Positions 8,501-17,976 of a stretch of 64,000 bases of DNA are shown here, piece by piece. The notes under the pieces are model-generated. The model had not been told where the DNA came from. It did not search any database and worked only from the letters and a program-made list of their open reading frames with translations. The stretch covers positions 30,912 to 94,911 of the forward strand of contig CABRFA010000003.1 of assembly GCA_902470065.1 (NCBI GenBank), read 5' to 3'. The translations under genes were made by a program, and so were the position numbers. Source of the stretch: an uncultured Collinsella sp. GTDB taxonomy: Bacteria > Actinomycetota > Coriobacteriia > Coriobacteriales > Coriobacteriaceae. Position 1 is the stretch's first letter, and each line of letters begins with the position of its first letter.

Positions 8501-8535
8501 AGGGCCGATCGCGCATCTCCGCGGTCGGCCCTTTA
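8501..8535 (+). terminator. Intrinsic terminator after the membrane protein gene
   Basis: Stem agggccga/tcggccct (8501-8508 and 8525-8532) preceded by an A-run and followed by TTTACGTTT, 40 bp after the stop codon. Confidence 0.7.
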
Positions 8536-8550
8536 CGTTTGCCCAGATAA

Positions 8551-8587
8551 AACCTACCAAAATAAACCTGTCCCTTTTTGGCAGGTT
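8551..8587. repeat. Palindrome next to the rlmA-type stop codon
   Basis: Arms aacctaccaaaa and ttttggcaggtt, with a ctgtccct core resembling the GGGAC/GTCCC family. It begins two bases beyond the stop codon of the minus-strand methyltransferase gene. Confidence 0.5.
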
Positions 8588-8588
8588 G

Positions 8589-9404
8589 TTAACTGTGGCG
8601 GTACTCGGCGATGATGAAGTCGATGTCAGTCTGAAGGGTATCGAGGTTTGCCAGGCGCTCTTTGTCGGCGGGGCGCGTGCGGTAGTAGTACGGCGTCATC
8701 TGGAACACCGCCTCGATGTCCGCCTGGGTCTGAAGCGTAATATTCGCAGACACCCGCTGCGTTCCGACCAACTCGAGCTCGGTGGTCTTCGGCAGCTTCT
8801 CGTCGTTAAGGTACGGCGTGTCGTAGAGTACCTCCTTGAGCCCAAACAGATGGCGGGCACCCGGCACCACGGTGTAAAGCGAACCCTCCGGTGCCAGCAC
8901 GCGGGCAAACTCGCGCTCATTAAAGGGAGCAAAGAGCTCGGTCACCATATCGAAGGCGCCATCAGCCACGGGGATATCCTTCATGTTGGCCACAAAATAG
9001 GTCGCATCGCCGCGCTTGGCCGCAAGGCGCACCATCTCTTTGCCCAGGTCAAAGCCGTAAGCATCCACGCCCGGCACTGCGCCCATGGCACTGGTGTAAT
9101 AGCCCTCGCCGCAGCAAATATCGAGCAAGGTCATGGGGCCGTTCGCAGACGCTGCACGCCCAGACACCTGCTTGCGCACCAGCTCGACCATTGCATCGCG
9201 CAACGGCGCGTAGTATCCACGGTTCAGAAAGTCACGGCGGCTGCGTGCCTGCGACTTGGGATCGCCCATGGAGTCGCCGCTCTTAGACGAGCGCAGTAGG
9301 TACAGATAACCCTCGCGCGCACGGTCAAACCGATGACCGCCCGCGCATGCGGCCCCGCGCTCATTGTCCACCAACGGCTCAAGGCAAACGGGACACAGCA
9401 ACAT
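8589..9404 (-). CDS. RlmA-type 23S rRNA guanine methyltransferase
   Basis: A 271-residue protein. The N-terminal zinc site is C4, C7, C20 and H24 (LLCPVC...CAGGH), followed by a SAM-binding Rossmann fold with LLDICCGEGYYT (about 93-104) and a FDMVTELFAPF block. This order is that of RlmA(I)/(II), which methylate N1 of G745 or G748 in 23S rRNA hairpin 35; the RlmA(II) version gives tylosin resistance in producers. Which position is modified cannot be decided here. The ATG at 9404 has AAGGAG 5 nt upstream. Confidence 0.85.
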   Translation of the reverse strand: MLLCPVCLEPLVDNERGAACAGGHRFDRAREGYLYLLRSSKSGDSMGDPKSQARSRRDFLNRGYYAPLRDAMVELVRKQVSGRAASANGPMTLLDICCGEGYYTSAMGAVPGVDAYGFDLGKEMVRLAAKRGDATYFVANMKDIPVADGAFDMVTELFAPFNEREFARVLAPEGSLYTVVPGARHLFGLKEVLYDTPYLNDEKLPKTTELELVGTQRVSANITLQTQADIEAVFQMTPYYYRTRPADKERLANLDTLQTDIDFIIAEYRHS

Positions 9405-9460
9405 GGCAACTCCTTAGCGCGAACAACACAACGCCCACCATTGTCGCACGCCTTCCCCGC

Positions 9461-9571
9461 CTAGTCATTTGGGACGTTCTTGAATGACTAGTTAGAAGAG
9501 ATAAGGAGTGTCCCCAGCTGCCGACAGAAAAGGAACGTCCCTAAGTGCCGATAGGAACACCCAATGACTAG
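9461..9571. repeat. Dispersed palindromic repeat with CTAGTCATT arms
   Basis: Outer arms ctagtcatttggg (9461-9473) and cccaatgactag (9560-9571) enclose inner words gggacgttct and aggaacgtccc, which are also complementary. The same words recur at 23450 and 33540. It lies between the rlmA-type gene and the divergent MATE gene and so forms part of their shared upstream region. Confidence 0.6.
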
Positions 9572-9635
9572 TCGATTAGGAGTATCATCGTCTGCGCAAA
9601 TAAGCACGAAAGAGCATATTAGAGATTGAGAGCGT

Positions 9636-11018
9636 ATGGCTGATACCGCATCTAAGCACATCGACATGACCACCGGCTCGCTGTGGCGCAATATTCCCCT
9701 GTTCGCCTTCCCCGTGGCCGCCACGAGCATCTTGGAGCAGCTATCGAACCTCATCGCCACGGTCATCATCGGTAACTTCTCGGGCGACCAGGGAACCCTC
9801 GCCATGGCGGCGGTCGGCTCCAATGTTCCGCTTACCAGTCTTATGCTCAACCTGTTTATCGGCATGTCGCTTGGCTCCAACGTGGTCATCGCCAACGCTA
9901 TCGGCCGCAACGATCAGAACATGGTCAAACGTGCCGTCCATACTTCGATTTTAATGGCGCTTGTGGGCTTTGTTGTCATCGCACTGGGCGAGATTTTTGC
10001 CGAGCCCATGCTCGCCGCGCTCAACGTTCCCGCCGAAACCATGCCGCTCGCCTCGCTCTACCTGCGCGTCTTTTTGCTCAGCCTGCCCTCGATCTTGCTT
10101 TACAACTTTGAGGCCGCGATTTTCCGCTCCGTCGGCATCACCCGCATGCCGCTGCAGGCGCTTGCCGTGTCCACCGTCCTCAACATTGGCCTGGACCTCA
10201 TCTTTGTCCCCGTACTCCACTGGGGCGTCGCGGGCGTCGCCATCGCCACCGCCATCGCCTACACCGTCAGCGCCGCCACGCTCTTTATCCGCCTGCTCAA
10301 GACCGACTCCGTCGTCCGCGTCACCCTACGCGACCTGGCTATCGACCCCGTCGCCCTCAAGCGCATCGTCAAGATCGGCCTGCCCGCCGGCATCCAGAGC
10401 GCCGTCTTTGCCGTCGCCAACATCATCATCCAGTCTGCTATCAACAGCCTGGGCACCGAGGTCATGGCAGCATCGAGCGCCGCCATGAGCCTAGAGTACG
10501 TGTGTTACAACCTACTCAACAGCTTTAGCCAGGCTTGCACCACCTTTGTGGGACAAAACCACGGTGCCCGCCAGATCGACCGCTGCACCAAGACCCTTAA
10601 GGTCTGCCTGGTCGAAGGCGGTATCGTTGCACTCACCACGATCATCGTTATTGTCGGTCTGGGGCGCGAGATCTTGTCGCTGTTCAACAGCGATCCCAAC
10701 ATCGTCTCGATCGGCTATATCCGCGTGTGCTCGATCTTCCCGGCGTACGCCTTTAGCATGTTCTACGAAAACATGTCAGGCTACCTGCGCGGCTTTGGTA
10801 TTTCACTCACGCCCGCCCTCATCACCATGATCTGCGTCTGCGGCATCCGCTTCTATTGGGTGTTCTGCGTGTTCCCGCACTTCCGCACCTTTGCGAACAT
10901 CATGATGGTCTACCCCATCAGCTTGGGCACCACGGCGTTCTTCATGGTCGTGGCGGTACTACTCTGCCACCCGGCACGCACCTATCGCGCCACCCAAGCC
11001 AAAGCGACAGCCCGCTAA
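9636..11018 (+). CDS. MATE family efflux transporter
   Basis: A 460-residue polytopic protein with about 12 membrane helices arranged as two similar halves. It begins with the typical MATE lead-in (GSLWRNIPLFAFPVAATSILEQL) and has the SVGITRMPLQA and FVGQNHGARQ blocks of the family. MATE proteins export cationic drugs or metabolites using Na+ or H+ gradients. The ATG at 9636 follows a weak GAGAG site. It is a single-gene unit. Confidence 0.9.
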   Translation: MADTASKHIDMTTGSLWRNIPLFAFPVAATSILEQLSNLIATVIIGNFSGDQGTLAMAAVGSNVPLTSLMLNLFIGMSLGSNVVIANAIGRNDQNMVKRAVHTSILMALVGFVVIALGEIFAEPMLAALNVPAETMPLASLYLRVFLLSLPSILLYNFEAAIFRSVGITRMPLQALAVSTVLNIGLDLIFVPVLHWGVAGVAIATAIAYTVSAATLFIRLLKTDSVVRVTLRDLAIDPVALKRIVKIGLPAGIQSAVFAVANIIIQSAINSLGTEVMAASSAAMSLEYVCYNLLNSFSQACTTFVGQNHGARQIDRCTKTLKVCLVEGGIVALTTIIVIVGLGREILSLFNSDPNIVSIGYIRVCSIFPAYAFSMFYENMSGYLRGFGISLTPALITMICVCGIRFYWVFCVFPHFRTFANIMMVYPISLGTTAFFMVVAVLLCHPARTYRATQAKATAR

Positions 11019-11045
11019 ACACCGCACCCAACGCCACGCCAGTCA

Positions 11046-11912
11046 TTAATTGACAATATGCGAGCTCATATAGTCGATAAAGCGCCTCGTGGCGATAGGC
11101 ATGGTGTCCCAGCTGCGCCAGGCGGCCACCACGTCGCGCGAGGGGGCATGCACGATGGGCCGCACACGAATATCGGCTCGCATGCCCTCCACAGTACGCC
11201 GGTAGAGCATGCTCACGCCTAGGCCCTCCTCCACCATTGCCATGATGGTGTAGTCGTCGGTCACCTCACTCGTCACGTGCGGCGACAGTCCATGCGTTGC
11301 GAATGCATCGAGCACCAGACTCTGTTCGCCCTCATCCAGCAGCACAAACGGCTCAGACGCCAGGTCGGCAAGTGTCACCTTTTCCTTTGCCGTCAGCGGA
11401 TGCTCGGCCGGCAACAATGCTACCAACTCGTCGTGATAGACCACGCGCTTCTCGAGCCCTGCGGTAAATCCGCGCGCCGTAAAACAAAAATCAACCACGC
11501 CATCGTGCACCCATTGAGCGTTGCGTGTGTAATCGCCCTGCTTGAGGGTAAAGCGTACGCCCGGGTGCAGCGCACCAAAGTCGCGGATCACACGCGGCAG
11601 CACGGTACGGCTCACGTTGGTAAACGTCGCGATGCGAATATCAGTCGAAGAGAGCCCCAGCAGCTCCTGGCGCTTGCCCTCGAGCTCGGCTTCGGCAGTC
11701 ACGATCTGGCGCAGGTACGGCAGATATTGTTTACCGTCGCGCGTAAGCGAAACGCCCTGCTTTCCGCGCTCGATAAGCGTGGTACCCAGCTCGCGCTCGA
11801 GCGCCTTGACGGCCTGACTCACCGCACTTTGCGTATAGCCCAGCTCGTCCGCCGCGCCCTTAAGACTGCCGCGATCGACCACCATACAAACAATCTGATA
11901 CCGCGATGCCAT
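11046..11912 (-). CDS. LysR family transcriptional regulator
   Basis: A 288-residue regulator. The N-terminal winged HTH (residues 1-60, SLKGAADELGYTQSAVSQAVKALE) is followed by a linker helix and a periplasmic-binding-protein-like effector domain (about 90-285). GGGGAGG precedes the ATG at 11912. It is divergent from the EamA transporter at 12071, the usual LysR arrangement, so that transporter is its likely target. The effector is unknown. Confidence 0.9.
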   Translation of the reverse strand: MASRYQIVCMVVDRGSLKGAADELGYTQSAVSQAVKALERELGTTLIERGKQGVSLTRDGKQYLPYLRQIVTAEAELEGKRQELLGLSSTDIRIATFTNVSRTVLPRVIRDFGALHPGVRFTLKQGDYTRNAQWVHDGVVDFCFTARGFTAGLEKRVVYHDELVALLPAEHPLTAKEKVTLADLASEPFVLLDEGEQSLVLDAFATHGLSPHVTSEVTDDYTIMAMVEEGLGVSMLYRRTVEGMRADIRVRPIVHAPSRDVVAAWRSWDTMPIATRRFIDYMSSHIVN

Positions 11913-12070
11913 TGTGCCTCCCCATCAATGCAGACGTAAAACGTTTTGCCAGGGCTTTTTCTGCCAACATTAGCATTTCTTAATCATACTGAAGATACAT
12001 TCGCTTTACTACATCCACATCTGGGAGCAGAATCCTTTGTACGAAACCGTTCTGTAACAAAAGGAGTCCC

Positions 12071-12973
12071 ATGGATCGCAAAAAAGCAATCGCGCTCTCA
12101 TTCTCCGTTCCCGTCGCATGGGGCTTTTCGTACCCCCTCATGAAGATCGGTATGGACAGCATGAACGCCACGAGCATCGTTGCGCTGCGCTGCATCATCG
12201 CCTTTATGGCCTGCCTTTTGCTCTTCCACAAGCGCGCTTTCCGTATCAACCGCGACCTTATGGTTCGCGCCGCTATCATCGGCGCCATTATGGCAACCGA
12301 GCTCACCTGCATGTGCCTGGGCTCCAGCCTCACCTCCGCCTCCACTGCCGGCTTTTTACAGAGCCTGACGGTCGTGATCGTGCCGTTTGCCAATGCCGCC
12401 CTGCTGCGCCGCGCCCCCGAGCGCAAAGTGCTCGTCGGCACCGCCATCGTCACCTGCGGTATGTTGCTGCTCTCGGGCGCAGACTTTACCAGCCTGAATC
12501 CCGGCGCGATCATCATGCTGCTCTCGGCCTTTATCTATGCCAGCCACATTATCGTGGCCAAGCGCTTTGTCAAAGAAGTCGATCCGCTTGCTCTGGGCGT
12601 TTGGCAGCTGGGCTTCGGCGGCTTGTTCTCGGGCATCGCCGCATGCGTCTTTGGCGGTTTCACACTTCCCAGTACGCCCAGCGAGATCGTCGTTGTCGTT
12701 GCCCTCGCACTCATCTGCTCTGCCTATGGCTTTATCACCCAGACGCTCGTGCAGCCCCACGTGCCCGCCGAGACCACCGGCTTCGCCTTCTCGCTCGAGC
12801 CGGTCTGCTCCGCTGTCTTCTCGTTCTTCCTGGTCGGCGAGGTCCTGAGCCCCATCGCCTTCTTTGGCGCCGCTCTCATCCTCACCGGCGTCATGGTGGC
12901 AACCGTCGAGCTTCCGCGCCTTCGCGCACATGGACAGGCTCGCATGGCAGGGGCGCCCGAGCGCGTCTCGTAG
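12071..12973 (+). CDS. EamA/DMT superfamily transporter
   Basis: A 300-residue protein with about ten membrane helices in two EamA repeats (roughly 8-135 and 150-285). The FSVPVAWGFSYPLMKIG opening and GFAFSLEPVCSAVFSFFLVGE near the end are typical. It probably exports or imports a small metabolite such as an amino acid. AAAAGGAG lies 5 nt before the ATG. It is divergent from the LysR gene and probably controlled by it. Confidence 0.88.
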   Translation: MDRKKAIALSFSVPVAWGFSYPLMKIGMDSMNATSIVALRCIIAFMACLLLFHKRAFRINRDLMVRAAIIGAIMATELTCMCLGSSLTSASTAGFLQSLTVVIVPFANAALLRRAPERKVLVGTAIVTCGMLLLSGADFTSLNPGAIIMLLSAFIYASHIIVAKRFVKEVDPLALGVWQLGFGGLFSGIAACVFGGFTLPSTPSEIVVVVALALICSAYGFITQTLVQPHVPAETTGFAFSLEPVCSAVFSFFLVGEVLSPIAFFGAALILTGVMVATVELPRLRAHGQARMAGAPERVS

Positions 12974-13062
12974 ACCCCACTCCTTATACAGCCGCGGCAT
13001 AAAGGCAACCGGTGCGCCTTTACAATAGATGCCAACAGAGCATCTGCCATAAAGGAGCCCCC

Positions 13063-13788
13063 ATGGACACCGCGACCCGCGACCGCAACATAGCAACTTG
13101 GTTGGGCGATGCGCCGCAGCCGGTACGTGACACTACGAACCAGCTGCTCGAGCGCATCGCCCTTTTGCGTGCCGAGCAGACTATCTACCCAGCACAAGAC
13201 GACATCCTCAATGCCCTCGCCTACACGCCGGCCGACCAGGTCAAAGTTGTCATCTTGGGTCAGGACCCTTATCACGGACCCAACCAGGCCATGGGGCTGT
13301 CGTTCTCGGTCCCCGCAACGCAAATCAAGCTGCCGCCAAGCCTGCGCAACATCTATAAGGAGCTCAAAGCCGATCTGGGCTGCCCCATTCCCGCCACGGG
13401 AGACCTAACCCCATGGGCACAACAGGGCGTCCTGCTCCTCAACACTACGCTCACCGTGCGCGAGCATGCCGCGAACTCGCACGCCAAGCTGGGCTGGAGC
13501 ACGCTCACCGACTACGTTATCGAACGCTGCTGCCAGCTGCCCCAGCCGGTAATCTTTTTGGCATGGGGTCGCTTTGCCCAGCAGATGGTTGAAGGCAAGC
13601 TCGCCGCAACTGGCGCGGGCAAGGCAACCGGCAAGTTCTGCCTGGCATCCACGCACCCCTCGCCGCTTTCGGCCAACCGTGCCACGGCAGAACTCCCCGC
13701 CTTTATGGGATCGCGCCCCTTCTCCGCTGCCAATGAACTGCTCGAGCAACACGGCTCGACCCCCGTCAACTGGACTTGCCTCGGCTAA
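13063..13788 (+). CDS. ung: Uracil-DNA glycosylase (family 1)
   Basis: A 241-residue base-excision enzyme that removes uracil from DNA. The catalytic water-activating motif GQDPYHGPNQAMGLSFSV (about 65-82) and the leucine-loop motif HPSPLSA are both present, and the length is normal for the family. The start at ATG 13063 follows AAAGGAG; the longer upstream reading has no site. The gene ends at a strong hairpin shared with the convergent SDR gene. Confidence 0.96.
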   Translation: MDTATRDRNIATWLGDAPQPVRDTTNQLLERIALLRAEQTIYPAQDDILNALAYTPADQVKVVILGQDPYHGPNQAMGLSFSVPATQIKLPPSLRNIYKELKADLGCPIPATGDLTPWAQQGVLLLNTTLTVREHAANSHAKLGWSTLTDYVIERCCQLPQPVIFLAWGRFAQQMVEGKLAATGAGKATGKFCLASTHPSPLSANRATAELPAFMGSRPFSAANELLEQHGSTPVNWTCLG

Positions 13789-13803
13789 AAATCGATACAT
13801 CAA

Positions 13804-13837
13804 AAACGCGCCCGAAGGCTTCCCATCGGGCGCGTTT
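13804..13837. terminator. Bidirectional terminator between ung and the SDR gene
   Basis: Perfect 12-bp stem aaacgcgcccga/tcgggcgcgttt with a 10-nt loop. Runs of A on one side and T on the other serve both convergent genes. Confidence 0.8.
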
Positions 13838-13838
13838 C

Positions 13839-14519
13839 CTATTCGGGCCAAATAAATTGTGTGCGGCCGGCCTCGCCGCCATCGATCAGCAGGCTCTGCC
13901 CGGTCATAAACCGGTTGGTCACGCCCACAAAGTAGATCCACTCGGCGATCTCTTGGGCGGTAGCCCAGCGTTTAAGCGGCGTGAGCTCCATAATCTGGTT
14001 CCACAGGTGCTCGTCTTCCATCACGCAACGGTTGAGCGGCGTGATAACGCCGCCCGGGTCCACACTGTTGGCGATGGCCTGCGGCGCCAGACGGTTTGCA
14101 AGGTTCTTGGTGTAGGCGATAACGCCGCCCTTGCTGGCAGCATAGGCGGGAAACTCCGATCCCGTATGTCCGCTCGCCGACCCCACATTGACCACGGATT
14201 TGATAGCCGGTGCCGGCTTGGCGGCAAGCCCCTCCCCCACAAAGGCGTAACGCTCGGTCACGTTGATGGTGCCACACAGGTTGGCTGCGATGTCGTCGGC
14301 CGAATCCTGCGTACCGGCAACGTTCACGATTACCTGGGGTTCAAGGTTGCCTGGAAACGAGTCAGGCTCGCGGACATCAACGATCAGATGGCGGTAGCGC
14401 TCGTGTTCGATCGCCGCCGGCAGCAGATCCAAGCCCACAACCTCGTGGCCCTCGTCCAAAAAGCGCTGCACGCACGCGGCTCCGATACCGCCCGAAGCGC
14501 CCGTGATCAAAACCCGCAT
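13839..14519 (-). CDS. SDR family oxidoreductase
   Basis: A 226-residue short-chain dehydrogenase/reductase. The cofactor loop is TGASGGIG (6-13), followed by NVAG, a catalytic Ser in NVGSAS and the YAASK active site (Tyr and Lys). The family reduces or oxidises carbonyls and alcohols with NAD(P)H; the substrate is unknown. AAGGAG precedes the ATG at 14519. It lies 9 bp after the VUT transporter gene and is probably cotranscribed with it. Confidence 0.9.
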   Translation of the reverse strand: MRVLITGASGGIGAACVQRFLDEGHEVVGLDLLPAAIEHERYRHLIVDVREPDSFPGNLEPQVIVNVAGTQDSADDIAANLCGTINVTERYAFVGEGLAAKPAPAIKSVVNVGSASGHTGSEFPAYAASKGGVIAYTKNLANRLAPQAIANSVDPGGVITPLNRCVMEDEHLWNQIMELTPLKRWATAQEIAEWIYFVGVTNRFMTGQSLLIDGGEAGRTQFIWPE

Positions 14520-14528
14520 ACTTGCTCC

Positions 14529-15251
14529 TTAGGCGGTTGCGTGGCGCTCGAGGTACTCGGAGCCCACGTTCTCGCGCTCCCAGCCGCGCACGACCTTGTA
14601 GCCCACGGGGCTCAGGAAGACCTCGCACAGCAGCTCGGCAACAGCGCCGGTCAGCGAGCACATAAGGACCTGCACCCAGGTCCAACCAAAGAACGTGTGG
14701 CTCACCACAATGGCAAAGACCAAGTTGTCGATAAACTGGCCAACACCCGTGGACACATAGGAGCGGAAGGCAAAGCTCGCAAAGTTATTCTTTTTGAGCA
14801 TACGACCGAGCGACTGGTTGAGCGTGGAGTTAACCACGGCAGAAACGAGCATTGCCAGCGAAGAGCCCAGCACCACGTACCAGGTGCCGCCGATGGTGGC
14901 GTTAAGGGCGTTGTTGACCTCGATCATGCCCGTGTCGTAGTAAGCGCCCCACAGGCCGGGCGTGAGCGAGCACGCCCAAAAGCACAGGCTGACGGCCAGG
15001 TTGACCAGCAGCGCGAGGATAGAGATTTTGATGGATGCCTTGGCGCCAAAGCGCTTGCAGATCATGTCCTGGCACAAAAACGAAACCCAGCTCACCACAA
15101 AGCCGCAATCGAGTGCCAGATACGGCAGGCTGATAAGCTCTTTGTTGGCCAGCAGGTTCATCATGATGACACTCACGAAAAACAGCGAAACCGTTGCCGC
15201 GGGAATGCTCCGCAACAGGACCTTGTAGTCCTCCATGACCTTCTTGATCAT
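14529..15251 (-). CDS. VUT family (YhhQ-like) queuosine precursor transporter
   Basis: A 240-residue membrane protein with six or more helices. It has the VUT signature features: an early MMNLLANKEL segment, CQDMICKRFG, and a QFIDNLVFAI helix. Characterised YhhQ proteins import queuosine precursors (preQ0/preQ1). The ATG at 15251 has AAAGGAG 6 nt upstream. The gene has its own promoter and a roughly 85-nt leader that folds into a hairpin. The following SDR gene is in the same operon. Confidence 0.82.
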   Translation of the reverse strand: MIKKVMEDYKVLLRSIPAATVSLFFVSVIMMNLLANKELISLPYLALDCGFVVSWVSFLCQDMICKRFGAKASIKISILALLVNLAVSLCFWACSLTPGLWGAYYDTGMIEVNNALNATIGGTWYVVLGSSLAMLVSAVVNSTLNQSLGRMLKKNNFASFAFRSYVSTGVGQFIDNLVFAIVVSHTFFGWTWVQVLMCSLTGAVAELLCEVFLSPVGYKVVRGWERENVGSEYLERHATA

Positions 15252-15271
15252 TATGTACTCCTTTGGTTTTA

Positions 15272-15308
15272 GGTTTAACGAGCAGGATATCGGACCCGAA
15301 CTGCTCGG
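15272..15308 (-). promoter_or_regulatory. Structured leader of the VUT transporter gene (riboswitch candidate)
   Basis: On the minus strand, GAGCAG and CTGCTC (15301-15306 and 15280-15285) pair around a 15-nt loop. An A/C-rich tail (GTTAAACCTAAAACC) then runs into the AAAGGAG ribosome site. The loop GGGT can pair with ACCT in the tail, giving a pseudoknot geometry like preQ1 class I. The preQ1 consensus is not fully met, so this is tentative. Confidence 0.35.
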
Positions 15309-15336
15309 ACGCCCCGGTCTTGAGACGACGGTGGGT

Positions 15337-15365
15337 ATGATAGCCGCTCACACGGCATCAGGCAA
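15337..15365 (-). promoter_or_regulatory. Promoter of the VUT-SDR operon
   Basis: TTGCCT (15360-15365) and TATCAT (15337-15342) are separated by exactly 17 bp on the minus strand, just after the prfC terminator. Confidence 0.6.
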
Positions 15366-15370
15366 GCAAA

Positions 15371-15402
15371 CGGCGCGGCAGCCCCGCAGGGCCACCGCGC
15401 CG
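15371..15402 (-). terminator. Terminator of prfC
   Basis: GC-rich stem ggcgcgg/ccgcgcc with a G/C-rich inner extension, followed on the minus strand by GTTTGCTT, 6 bp after the prfC stop. Confidence 0.6.
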
Positions 15403-15407
15403 ATGCG

Positions 15408-17021
<1,614 letters not shown>

Positions 17022-17165
17022 GCGGATCCTTTCTTGCATTGAGTGCATTACGTCGTTGTAACCGCACTATTGTAGCCGCGAAATGCTGCAGCAGGGCACC
17101 TATCAGGACAAATTCATCAGTTGGGGCCTAGGTAGCAGTCGATGGCGGCACTCCGCAGCAGTTCG

Positions 17166-17462
17166 TCTCGATCTGTAACATCTAGACGGTTTTTGAACCT
17201 CTACCTGTTACAGATTTAGACAAACAGGTGGACGTCCCAGAAAGATCTCGATCTGTAACATCTAGCCACTCAAAACGGGTCCATCTGTTACAGATTGAGA
17301 TATAAGGGTAGACGGGTGGCCAATGTCTCGATCTATAACATCTACCAGCCAAAATCTTCTCCAGTTGTTACAGATTTAGACAAACAGGTGGGGCCCGCCA
17401 GCAAAATCTCAATCTGTAACAGGTAGCCGTCCAAATCGGTTCCAGATGTTACAGATTGAGAT
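17166..17462. repeat. Array of four palindromic units with an 80-bp period
   Basis: Four copies of a left arm like TCTCGATCTGTAACATCTAG start at 17166, 17246, 17326 and 17407. Each is paired with an inverted right arm (TGTTACAGATT) beginning about 40 bp later, at 17206, 17286, 17366 and 17447. Units 1 and 3 share the flank TTAGACAAACAGGTGG; units 2 and 4 share TTGAGAT. Arms are conserved while the roughly 20-bp loops vary. The array fills the 550-bp gap between prfC and the GntR/ABC operon, which contains no gene. Function is unknown. Confidence 0.85.
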
Positions 17463-17511
17463 GGATGAACGAACGGACAATCCCTATTTGCCTCTTGCGT
17501 AACTGTGCATA

Positions 17512-17545
17512 GTGTATATATACTGTGCTTACCGGTTATATACAC
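17512..17545 (+). promoter_or_regulatory. Operator of the GntR/ABC operon
   Basis: gtgtatata (17512-17520) and tatatacac (17537-17545) are perfect inverted copies 16 bp apart, about 30 bp upstream of the GntR start. YtrA-type GntR regulators bind such wide-spaced A/T inverted repeats in their own promoters, so autoregulation is likely. Confidence 0.6.
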
Positions 17546-17572
17546 GTGTAGCCCAACAGCTAAGGAGCCGCT

Positions 17573-17953
17573 GTGGACATCATCCTATCCAATTCGAGCG
17601 ACAAGCCCATCTACGAGCAAATAGCCTCGCAGGTCAAAGCTCAGATCCTTTCGGGCGCACTCACTGCGGGAGCCAAACTCCCCAGCATCCGTGCACTCGC
17701 GAGCGATCTTGGCGTGAGCGTCATCACCACCAAGCGCGCCTACGCCGACCTGGAGCAGCTCGGGTTTATCTGCACCGTGCAGGGCAAGGGCTGCTTTGTC
17801 GCCGAGGGCAACCAGGAACTCTTGCGCGAAAACCAGCTCTGCCATATCGAAGAGCTACTTGCGAAAGCGGCGAGCCAAGCCGAAACCCTGGGCCTCACGC
17901 GCGACAAGCTGCACGAGATGCTCGACCTGGTAGCCCCCGAAACTATGCAGTAG
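17573..17953 (+). CDS. GntR family regulator (YtrA-like)
   Basis: A 126-residue regulator with an N-terminal GntR winged HTH (PIYEQIASQVKAQILSG...LPSIRALASDLGVSVITTKRAYADLEQLG) and a short helical C-terminal dimerisation tail, the compact YtrA layout. It starts at GTG 17573 with AAGGAG upstream. It is the first gene of an operon with an ABC ATPase and permease and is expected to repress it until an envelope stress or antibiotic signal appears. Confidence 0.88.
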   Translation: MDIILSNSSDKPIYEQIASQVKAQILSGALTAGAKLPSIRALASDLGVSVITTKRAYADLEQLGFICTVQGKGCFVAEGNQELLRENQLCHIEELLAKAASQAETLGLTRDKLHEMLDLVAPETMQ

Positions 17954-17976
17954 CCATCTGCAAGAAAGGCTATGCC

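Noticed and set aside
9488..9910. Minus-strand ORF before the MATE gene
   Set aside because: It overlaps the repeat element and the MATE start in antisense, with no ribosome site and no recognisable domain.
17166..17462. CRISPR array
   Set aside because: Period is 80 bp with palindromic arms and variable loops, not 24-48-bp direct repeats with 30-40-bp unique spacers, and no cas genes are nearby.
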